Assembly (NCBI GenBank): GCA_026416065.1
Contig: JAOAFW010000301.1
Coordinates: 1-12,714 of the forward strand
Direction of reading: 5' to 3'
From: Fimbriimonadales bacterium
Lineage (GTDB): Bacteria; Armatimonadota; Fimbriimonadia; Fimbriimonadales; GBS-DC
Length of the DNA stretch: 12,714 bases
Every line of letters begins with the position of its first letter. Within the stretch, counting starts at the first letter, position 1. Under the pieces are notes generated by a model, which worked only from the letters and a program-made list of their open reading frames with translations, was not told where the DNA came from and did not search any database. The position numbers and the translations under genes are program-made. Of this stretch, positions 6,884-12,714 are shown one piece after another.

Positions 6884-7215
6884 AGAAAATCGACTGCATC
6901 ATCCGCCCACACAAGCTGGAAGAGGTGAAAACCGCGCTGAACGAGCTGGGCGTCACAGGCATGACGGTCAGCGAGGTACGCGGCTGCGGCAACAGCCCGC
7001 CTGCCGAGACATGGCTGGGCGAAGAGACGCTGATTCGCTTGCCCATCCGCCTGCGCCTCGAGATGGTGGTGTCCGACGCGATGGTAGAGTCGATCATCGA
7101 GACAATTTTGCAGCACGCTCGCACAGGGCAATCCGACGACGGCAAGATTTTCGTGCTGCCCTACACGGATGCGATTCGAATCCGCACCGAAGAGCGCGGC
7201 GAGCCAGCGATTTAG
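6880..7215 (+). CDS. Atypical P-II family signal protein
   Basis: 111 residues, the usual size for a trimeric P-II regulator. The N-terminus MKKIDCIIRPHKLEEVKTAL and the segment LGVTGMTVSEVRGCG align residue for residue with GlnB up to Gly37. The C-terminal nucleotide-binding segment TGQSDDGKIFV (~82-92) and the Arg100/Arg102 pair in IRIRT are conserved, so ATP/ADP binding is plausible. The T-loop is not conserved: Arg38-Gln39-Lys40 of GlnB are Asn-Ser-Pro here, the loop is one residue shorter, and the uridylylation motif ELYRGAEY is replaced by ETWLGEET with no Tyr. Binding of 2-oxoglutarate through Gln39 and classical modification are therefore doubtful. The start overlaps the nadB stop (ATGA), giving translational coupling. 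The partner is unknown; an NAD-synthesis enzyme is a reasonable guess. It converges with the RNase H gene. Confidence 0.9.
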   Translation: MKKIDCIIRPHKLEEVKTALNELGVTGMTVSEVRGCGNSPPAETWLGEETLIRLPIRLRLEMVVSDAMVESIIETILQHARTGQSDDGKIFVLPYTDAIRIRTEERGEPAI

Positions 7216-7646
7216 GGCACTGTGTCGCCTGAGGCAGCTTTCAATCGCCCCAGTGCGACGCCCCGCGCCCAGTTGTCTACAGTCTCCATTTCGGGTAGGC
7301 TGTTGCGCGGCACGGCATGCGGGATAATCTGTATCCCCTCCGCCAGTTTGCGAGCGTTCTCCATCAGGGCGCGCAGCTGGGGATCTTTGATTTTATACGC
7401 CCCCGTCCATTGCCGTACCAGCAGTTCACTGTCGGAGAACCACTCGAGGGCGTCTGCACCTGCCCCACGCGCTGCTTCCAGTCCCTTCAGGAGCGCACGG
7501 TACTCCGCCTGATTGTTCGTGGCGACACCAATCGCCTCACAGCCCTGCGCCACCGTCGCGCCCGATTCGTCCTTAAGCAAAAACGCCGCGCCCGCCTTGC
7601 CCGGATTGCCTATCGAGGAACCATCTGTGTAGAGGTAGAGCTTCAT
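7212..7646 (-). CDS. RNase HI-type ribonuclease
   Basis: A 144-residue protein of the RNase H fold, expected to cut the RNA strand of RNA-DNA hybrids. All four metal-binding acidic residues can be placed: Asp8 in YTDGSSIGNPG, Glu48 in TNNQAEYRAL, Asp72 in FSDSELLVRQW and Asp124 in VDNWA. The basic handle region of E. coli RNase HI is lacking, as in many short bacterial and archaeal type 1 enzymes. The stop overlaps the P-II stop by 4 nt in convergent orientation, with no terminator between them. ATG 7646 has no clear Shine-Dalgarno; the region just upstream is A-rich. The gap to the upstream gene mgtE is 139 nt and carries a short hairpin, so co-transcription is uncertain. A more specialised RNase H-like role cannot be excluded. 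Confidence 0.93.
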   Translation of the reverse strand: MKLYLYTDGSSIGNPGKAGAAFLLKDESGATVAQGCEAIGVATNNQAEYRALLKGLEAARGAGADALEWFSDSELLVRQWTGAYKIKDPQLRALMENARKLAEGIQIIPHAVPRNSLPEMETVDNWARGVALGRLKAASGDTVP

Positions 7647-7703
7647 CTATTTTTGTTGTTCGAGGTAAGCGGGAAGTTTCCTGCAACTCAAAATACAGAC
7701 CTT

Positions 7704-7719
7704 CTCAAGGCGACTTGAG
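7704..7719. repeat. Short inverted repeat between mgtE and the RNase H gene
   Basis: CTCAAG (7704-7709) and CTTGAG (7714-7719) form a perfect 6-bp stem with a GCGA loop, of the GNRA type when read on the + strand. No T-run follows directly on either strand. It may be a processing site or weak terminator of mgtE. Nothing else is recognisable in the 7647-7785 gap. Confidence 0.4.
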
Positions 7720-7785
7720 ACACTCCCCAAGGACATAGGCTGTCGTGCAGTGGTGGTGAGCTCTGCGTGCACTGAAATTCGTACC

Positions 7786-9159
7786 TTAGCGGAACACTAT
7801 TAGCTGCGCCAGCGTGAAGTAGAGCAGTAGCCCTGAGGCGTCCACAACGGTGGTGATGAACGGCGCGGACATCACGGCGGGGTCGATGTTGAGCCGCTTG
7901 GCAATCAGGGGCAGCGTCGCGCCGACGGTGGTGGCGATGGTAATGATGCCTACCTGCGCCAGCCCCACCGTGAGCGCGATGCTGAGCTGCTTGTCCCAGT
8001 CGTAGCCCAGCCGCGTCCAGAACAGCGCGTTGAGGATACCTATCACGCCAATCAGCGCGCCCAGCAGCAGCCCGGTGCGTAGTTCGCGTCCCACCACGCG
8101 CAGGATGTGTTGCCAGCGCACCTCGCCCAGCGCAATCGCGCGGGTGATGGTGGTGGTGGTCTGCGCTCCTGCGTTGCCCCCTGAGCCAATCAGCAACGGG
8201 ATAAACCACGCCAGCGCAGTGACCTCTTGAATCGCCTCATCGTAGTTGCGTAGCACTGCGCCGGAAAAGAGCTGCGCTACGAACAGGAACACCAGCCAGC
8301 GCACGCGCTTTCGAGCCAGATCCCACGGATGCTGACGGAAGTACGGCTCTTCGGTCGCCTCCACACCGCCGAGCTTCAGCACGTCCTCTGTGCTTTCACT
8401 CACCAGGATATCGACCACGTCGTCCACCGTCACGATGCCCAGCATGCGCCCCAGCTCGTCCACGACAGGTACGGCAAGCAGGTCATACTTAGAAAGCAGG
8501 TTCGCTACCTCTTCCTGGTCGGTTTCGGGCTGGACGACGATGGGGTCGGTCTCCATAATCTGCTCGACGCGCTTGGCAGGGTCAGCAATCACCACATCGC
8601 GCAGGGAGCAGACGCCCACCAGCCGCTGACGTGTGTCCACCACATAAAGATAATAAATCGTCTCGATTTCGCTGCCCACCTGTCGGAGATAGTCGAGGGT
8701 CATTTCGGCAGTCCAGTCGGGACGCACGCGCACATACTGGCGCACCATCAGGCGTCCCGCCGTGTTTTCAGGGTACTCCAGCAGCTCGCGCACCTCGCGG
8801 GCTTCGGGTGCAGGCATCTGTTGCAACAGTGCCTCAGCTTTCGCCTCGTCGAGTTCGTCGATGATTTGCGCGGCGTCGTCGGCGGGGATGAGTTGCAGCA
8901 GGCGCGCAGCTCTTTCGAGGGGGATATGCTGGAAAATCTCGTCCACTACAGGGGGGTCGAGGTATTCGATAATGGCGGAGGCGACGGCGTCGTCCATCTG
9001 CAGCAGGGCATGAGCTTGCTCGGCGGGACTGTCCATCAGGGAGAGCGCTTCGGCGATGTCTTGCGGGGCATATTCTTCTAATAATTGCTGTAGCGCGCCG
9101 TTGGGCTGTTGCAACGCCTCGCGCAACTCGTCTAATATTGCCTCCGTGCGTGTTTCCAT
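7786..9159 (-). CDS. mgtE: Magnesium channel/transporter MgtE
   Basis: 457 residues, normal for MgtE, a dimeric Mg2+-selective channel of the inner membrane gated by intracellular Mg2+. In order: a cytoplasmic helical N domain (1-~130), two CBS domains (~138-198 and ~202-262), a connecting plug helix (~275-287), and about five membrane segments (~288-456). The signature PLLIGSGGNAGAQTTTTI is at ~321-338. Asp440 in TTVVDASGL corresponds to the pore aspartate essential for Mg2+ selectivity in Thermus MgtE, and NIDPAV (~424-429) is also conserved. ATG 9159 is preceded by GGAGAGG on the minus strand (9164-9170). A -10-like TATAGT lies at 9191-9196 (minus strand) without a good -35. No Mg2+ riboswitch is recognisable upstream. 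Neighbours give no further hint, and the gene appears to be its own unit. Confidence 0.97.
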   Translation of the reverse strand: METRTEAILDELREALQQPNGALQQLLEEYAPQDIAEALSLMDSPAEQAHALLQMDDAVASAIIEYLDPPVVDEIFQHIPLERAARLLQLIPADDAAQIIDELDEAKAEALLQQMPAPEAREVRELLEYPENTAGRLMVRQYVRVRPDWTAEMTLDYLRQVGSEIETIYYLYVVDTRQRLVGVCSLRDVVIADPAKRVEQIMETDPIVVQPETDQEEVANLLSKYDLLAVPVVDELGRMLGIVTVDDVVDILVSESTEDVLKLGGVEATEEPYFRQHPWDLARKRVRWLVFLFVAQLFSGAVLRNYDEAIQEVTALAWFIPLLIGSGGNAGAQTTTTITRAIALGEVRWQHILRVVGRELRTGLLLGALIGVIGILNALFWTRLGYDWDKQLSIALTVGLAQVGIITIATTVGATLPLIAKRLNIDPAVMSAPFITTVVDASGLLLYFTLAQLIVFR

Positions 9160-9232
9160 CGCGCCTCTCCGTGCGGGCTGTGCCTATTAGACTATACCTC
9201 AAGTGGAGCTGCCTCCTACTGCTGTCTCTGGG

Positions 9233-9255
9233 GGGGCGAACACGAGGTTCGCCCC
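9233..9255. repeat. Palindromic repeat, likely a dispersed intergenic element
   Basis: GGGGCGAAC (9233-9241) and GTTCGCCCC (9247-9255) are perfect 9-bp arms around ACGAG, with flanking G-run on the left and TACAGG on the right. Palindromes of the form TAGGGGCGAACC...GTTCGCCCC recur between genes in several thermophile and environmental genomes, as far as I recall. Only one copy is present here. It may alternatively add to transcription termination. Confidence 0.55.
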
Positions 9256-9271
9256 TACAGGCGTAGAAACA

Positions 9272-9299
9272 GTCCCGCTTCCCGTATGGGAAGCGGGAC
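9272..9299 (-). terminator. Strong hairpin, probable terminator of the PEP-CTERM gene
   Basis: GTCCCGCTTCCC (9272-9283) and GGGAAGCGGGAC (9288-9299) form a perfect 12-bp stem with a 4-nt loop, 29 nt after the PEP-CTERM stop. Read on the minus strand it is followed by TGTTTC, a poor U-run. The stem is strong enough to end transcription of the protease/PEP-CTERM unit before mgtE, but could be partial. Confidence 0.65.
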
Positions 9300-9327
9300 G
9301 CATGTGAGCAGGTTGGGTGACAGGGCT

Positions 9328-10044
9328 TTAGCGACGCCGTCGTCGCAGGAACAGCCATCCCAGCGCAGGCGCGAGCGCCATCAGACTGGCAGGCTCCGGC
9401 ACGGTGATTTCCAGCCAGGTGCCGCCTTGGAAGGCGTACTCGCCCCACTCGGTGCGCCGCTCGCCATCTTCTAACGGGCCGCGCCAGCGCGGCGCGCCCG
9501 CCTCCCCGGCTTCGAAGGTACGGTCGCCCCGACGGTAGAGGTAGCCGTAGTCGCCGTAGTAGTTATCGAAGATGAAGAGCCGCCATGTACCGTTGGGATT
9601 AAGGCCCTTGAATGCATTGAGCGCCTGCAGCGGGCGATAGTCCCCGTTGTAAGGCGCATTGCCGTCCTGAATCTGCGTCGCCGCTTCGTCAGTAAAGTAG
9701 GTGTTATCGAAGTTATCGAAGCGCGGCGGACCACCGGGAATCTGATCGCCGTCAAAGAGCTGGATTTGGCGTCCTGACGGCGCACGCAGCCAGATGTTCA
9801 GGTCTTCGACCCACGAGTGAACCATATCAATGTTGATGTTCACATCATAGACGACCAAGCCGGGGTTAAAACCTGCCACTGTGAATTCGACGATGGTCCA
9901 TTCGCCGGAACGGCTTGCAGTCTCATTTGCACGGAACGGGACGCGCCTGCCCTGATCGACCTGAAAGATACGGGTGTCGTACTGAGCGATGGCAGTGTTT
10001 CCCAGCCCGAAACATACCAACAAGGCTAAACCGATGCGTTTCAT
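9328..10044 (-). CDS. Secreted PEP-CTERM protein with proprotein-convertase P-like domain
   Basis: 238 residues. A signal peptide (1-20, ending AIA before Gln21) directs export. Residues ~48-172 look like a P/Homo B domain, the beta-sandwich usually found C-terminal to kexin-type subtilases. Landmarks are YDVNINIDMVHSWVEDLNIW, LRAPSGRQIQLFDGD, APYNGDYRPLQALNAFKG and GTWRLFIFDNYYGDYG. The C-terminus has VPEPAS (215-220), a hydrophobic segment and a five-Arg tail, the PEP-CTERM signal normally processed by an exosortase; none is in the window. ATG 10044 has AGGAGG on the minus strand at 10053-10058, eight bases away. The gene starts 33 nt after the subtilase stop, so the two are probably one transcript. 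The role is unknown; a stabilising, targeting or surface partner for the protease is inferred from the domain and context. Confidence 0.85.
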   Translation of the reverse strand: MKRIGLALLVCFGLGNTAIAQYDTRIFQVDQGRRVPFRANETASRSGEWTIVEFTVAGFNPGLVVYDVNINIDMVHSWVEDLNIWLRAPSGRQIQLFDGDQIPGGPPRFDNFDNTYFTDEAATQIQDGNAPYNGDYRPLQALNAFKGLNPNGTWRLFIFDNYYGDYGYLYRRGDRTFEAGEAGAPRWRGPLEDGERRTEWGEYAFQGGTWLEITVPEPASLMALAPALGWLFLRRRRR

Positions 10045-10077
10045 TTTGATCGCCTCCTCGAAAGAATAGTCGCAGCG

Positions 10078-12714
10078 CTACCACTGCCAGGTGAACACCC
10101 CGTGCATTCCCCCTTGAAGCATGAGGGGATTTCTGTCGGCTATGGCGCGGTAGTCGCGACGCACGGTACTGATGCCGTTCGCGTCGTGATAACCCAACTC
10201 GCTCCCGTCGGGCGACCAGTGGAGCCAGCGGAGGGGCGAATTGGCGATATTCGCGCGGCGTGTGAAGAGATGCCGATGGGAAGAGTTATAATAGGCTATG
10301 TCAAGATCCACGGCGGAGCTGCCCCCCGCATAGGCGCGTCCGTCAGGCGCCCAGGCAGGGTATCGGAACTCGGTACCTGTGCAACCCGGAAATGGGAGCG
10401 GTGCTGCGGGGAAGGGATTGTCACCCCACCAGGCGCGGCACTCTTGATTAGTCACGTTGCCTACACCGTTTGTGTGGAAGTAGTCCAGCGCCCATGCTCG
10501 ACTATCTGGACGCCATGCCGCCTTATGCAGGAAGTATTGTTGCCAGGCGCGCGCGCCGAAGATGCCGAAGGCACAAATGTTAAAGTCACCTGTATCCGCG
10601 ACTCGGTTGGGACCCGCATAAACCTCGACGCGTCGATTGCAATCACCGTCGAGAGTTCTCACGCCGAACAGGTAGTTGAGATCGGGCGCGGCATCGAGGA
10701 TGGGTTCCAGCTGAAATCCTGGGTTCAACACGACGAGGTTGCCCGTTGCGCCCGTGGCGAACAAGTGTTGTTTCACGGTGCGTTCATCAGCAATCCAGAT
10801 AACCGCAGAACCGTGGTGCGCCAAGGAGGGCTTTATGCCTCCGAGACCGGGCAGCGCCCTGTCGGCGAACGCTTGCGCGCGCCCGTTCGGGCCACGGCGC
10901 ACCTCGAACATTCTCAAGCCGTCATAAACCACCTTCGAGACGCCCGTCCACTGCTGGTCGTTTTGAATGATGCCCCGATCGACCATCAGCTGGCGCACGG
11001 CGTAGCCGGTCTTGAGCGTTTTCCAGACCATCATATTACCGTTGCCATCGGTGGTGTTCACCTCGAACGCCGTGTTGAGCAGATAGTTCTTCATTCCCTG
11101 AGGCGTGAGGTTCGGGGCAATCGCTTTCAGCAGCGCAGCCGAGCCAGCTGTCAGCGGTGTGGCAAAAGACGTCCCATCGGAGCGAGAGAAACGCGCTCCG
11201 CCAATGGCAAAGTCACCGCCACCCGCAGTGAACACATCGGTTCCGGGCGCGGCAATCTGCACTGGGACGCCCCAGTTGGAGAAATCGGCGCGCTGGTCGT
11301 CACGCGCCCAATCACGTCCTGGGCCAGGAAGGTTGTCGGACCCGCCTATCGCGCCGACGGTAATCACATTCGGAAGCGTGCCCAGCGAGGCTGCCACATA
11401 GTTGCCGTGGTCTAAGATTCCGTTGCTGTTAAAATCCTCGCCAGCGTCTAGGGTATTGTTCAAATTCAGGTCTTCAAAGGGAGTAATCCACCCTCGCATT
11501 CCTTCGGGGTCAGGATTTTGCGCTTCATTGCCCGCCGCGACCACGAGCAGTAAGCGATTCCTGAACAGGTTCAACTGATGCGCCAACTTACGCAGCGCGA
11601 CTCGGATGGTATTACGATGCACGCTCGTTGTGGGATTCACTGGGTGAGGCTGCCCCCAACTAGCGTTCATGACGGAGGCGCGCGTCAAAGCTGCCATGTT
11701 GATGACACTGATGAACTCCGTGTGGGTTGTCCAGCTGTTGCCTTCGTGCCAGTCGCCGCCTCGATAGACCTGGATAGTGTAGCTCATCGGATTGTGCAGC
11801 AGACCGTTCATGCCCCGATCGTTGTGATTGGCATCCAGCACATTCCCGTTGCGCGCGCCGATTAGGCTCGTCACGCGAGTGCCATGCTGATAGGTAACAT
11901 CGGGGTCGCCGAGGTTGTAGGCTTGGCTATCGTCGAAGGAGGCAGGTAAGGGGAGTATCTCTTCACGCCCTGCGATACGGACGCCTACCTTGTGTCCGTA
12001 GACCACCTTTCTCAGGTCGACTCCAGTGAACTCGCGATGGGTATGGTCACAGCCTGTGTCCATCACGGCAACTTTCACCGCGTTGAGCCGGTCGCGCCCT
12101 ATGAACCGCTCGATCAGGTTCCATGCGCCGGGCGCCTGGATGCGGTCGGTGCCCCACACGTCCTCGCGCCCATTCAGGTTCGCATTGTAGTTGTGCCGAT
12201 AGCGATCCACCACATCCACATCGGCAAAGCGCACCTGCCTGAGCTCCAGCGCGAAGTCCTGCCAGACTTCCGCCACGCGCGGGTCGCGCCCCACCTGCGC
12301 CATAATCGCCTCCAGCGCCTGCAGGTCTTTGGGCGCGCGGCGCAAGTCCAGCACATACGAGTTCGTGATGGGGAAATGCCCCACCAGCTCCGCGCCGATC
12401 CGATCGGCAATCTCCAATGCCACATCGAAGCTCAGAAAGTCTTTCAAATCTACAATCAGACGGTTGCGCACGATTCTCAGCCCGTTCGCTTCCTCAAATT
12501 CGGGGCGTATCGTGGGCTTTGGCTCCATGTAGGGCACGATAATCGTTCTCTGCACAGGATTGGAGGCACGCCCGAACGCGAGTATCAGTCCCTGCTGCTG
12601 CTTCATCTGGGCGATTTCAGCCTGCACAGCGGGCGATTCGATGCCCTCGATTACGCCAATCTGGGTCTGCAGCGCGCGCAACGCGGGCGCGTTCACGCGA
12701 CTGACCACTTTCAC
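10078..12714 (-). CDS. S8 family subtilisin-like serine protease with C-terminal propeller-like region (5' end outside window)
   Basis: The frame is open to the right edge; 878 residues are visible, numbered here from the edge. Residues ~83-155 look like a subtilase propeptide (RLIVDLKDF through DPRVAEVWQD). The catalytic domain spans ~185-550: Asp219 in AVMDTGCDH, His277 in QHGTRV, oxyanion Asn396 in AAGNE and Ser516 in GTSFATP, so it should be active. An insert at ~411-436, rich in Asp/Asn (DLNLNN, GEDFNSNGILD), looks like a pair of calcium-binding loops. After ~590 come repeats with the W-x-P-D-G/S theme (AAWRPDSR ~732, AWAPDGR ~787, HWSPDGS ~832) as in TolB/PD40 beta-propellers, which suggests substrate or envelope binding. 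A signal peptide would be upstream of the window. It probably acts outside the cytoplasm and is co-transcribed with the PEP-CTERM gene 33 nt downstream. Confidence 0.95.
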   Translation of the reverse strand: MKVVSRVNAPALRALQTQIGVIEGIESPAVQAEIAQMKQQQGLILAFGRASNPVQRTIIVPYMEPKPTIRPEFEEANGLRIVRNRLIVDLKDFLSFDVALEIADRIGAELVGHFPITNSYVLDLRRAPKDLQALEAIMAQVGRDPRVAEVWQDFALELRQVRFADVDVVDRYRHNYNANLNGREDVWGTDRIQAPGAWNLIERFIGRDRLNAVKVAVMDTGCDHTHREFTGVDLRKVVYGHKVGVRIAGREEILPLPASFDDSQAYNLGDPDVTYQHGTRVTSLIGARNGNVLDANHNDRGMNGLLHNPMSYTIQVYRGGDWHEGNSWTTHTEFISVINMAALTRASVMNASWGQPHPVNPTTSVHRNTIRVALRKLAHQLNLFRNRLLLVVAAGNEAQNPDPEGMRGWITPFEDLNLNNTLDAGEDFNSNGILDHGNYVAASLGTLPNVITVGAIGGSDNLPGPGRDWARDDQRADFSNWGVPVQIAAPGTDVFTAGGGDFAIGGARFSRSDGTSFATPLTAGSAALLKAIAPNLTPQGMKNYLLNTAFEVNTTDGNGNMMVWKTLKTGYAVRQLMVDRGIIQNDQQWTGVSKVVYDGLRMFEVRRGPNGRAQAFADRALPGLGGIKPSLAHHGSAVIWIADERTVKQHLFATGATGNLVVLNPGFQLEPILDAAPDLNYLFGVRTLDGDCNRRVEVYAGPNRVADTGDFNICAFGIFGARAWQQYFLHKAAWRPDSRAWALDYFHTNGVGNVTNQECRAWWGDNPFPAAPLPFPGCTGTEFRYPAWAPDGRAYAGGSSAVDLDIAYYNSSHRHLFTRRANIANSPLRWLHWSPDGSELGYHDANGISTVRRDYRAIADRNPLMLQGGMHGVFTWQW

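Noticed and set aside
7688..8209. - strand open frame of 173 codons at the end of mgtE
   Set aside because: Shifted frame of the mgtE membrane domain; His/Arg-rich translation typical of a shadow frame.
8329..9081. + strand open frame of 250 codons
   Set aside because: Antisense to mgtE, whose CBS domains and N domain are intact; no ribosome binding site or family resemblance.
9160..9327. Mg2+ riboswitch (M-box) ahead of mgtE
   Set aside because: No conserved M-box core is visible and the space is occupied by two simple hairpins.
10102..11415. Long + strand open frame of 437 codons
   Set aside because: It lies wholly antisense to the subtilase gene, which shows a complete catalytic triad; the + strand product has no recognisable domain and arises from GC-rich codon bias.
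1..12714. CRISPR array, tRNA, rRNA, transposase or phage genes
   Set aside because: No regularly spaced repeats, cloverleaf, rRNA-like segment or mobile-element protein was seen.

Overview
The window suggests a GC-rich Gram-negative-type bacterium, most likely an Armatimonadota-like lineage. This is inferred from a secreted protein with a C-terminal PEP-CTERM sorting tail, an actinobacterial/Firmicutes-type Rex repressor beside a divergent sigma-70 factor, and compact gene packing. No rRNA, tRNA, CRISPR array, insertion sequence or phage gene is visible, so the phylum is not proven.

Layout. On the + strand, 2-2993 is a tight run: the C-terminal part of an iron-type alcohol dehydrogenase, a polytopic membrane protein that may be a GT-C-like glycosyltransferase, and an ECF sigma factor. 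A 343-bp intergenic region follows (2994-3336). It holds a full-consensus sigma-70 promoter (TTGACA, 17 bp, extended-10 TGCTATAAT), a leader with mutually exclusive helices, a perfect 18-bp Rex-type operator (TTGTGAACGAGTTCACAA) and a strong Shine-Dalgarno. It leads into a second + strand cluster: sigma-70 factor (corrected start 3337), intrinsic terminator/attenuator, rex, nadB and a P-II-family protein. rex/nadB and nadB/P-II overlap by 11 and 4 nt.

The other half is on the - strand and converges on the P-II gene. In transcription order it reads: a large S8 subtilase cut by the window end, a PEP-CTERM protein with a proprotein-convertase P-like domain, the Mg2+ channel mgtE, and a small RNase HI. 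Two strong hairpins lie between the PEP-CTERM gene and mgtE.

How the genes fit together. The main candidate system is the sigma-rex-nadB-PII cluster. Rex senses NADH/NAD+ and its likely operator sits at the head of the cluster. NadB starts de novo NAD synthesis. The P-II protein has lost the usual T-loop ligand and uridylylation residues and is translationally coupled to nadB. This would make a redox-autoregulated NAD module carrying its own sigma-70 factor with altered -10-reading residues. The second theme is a secreted protease plus separate P-domain protein pair.
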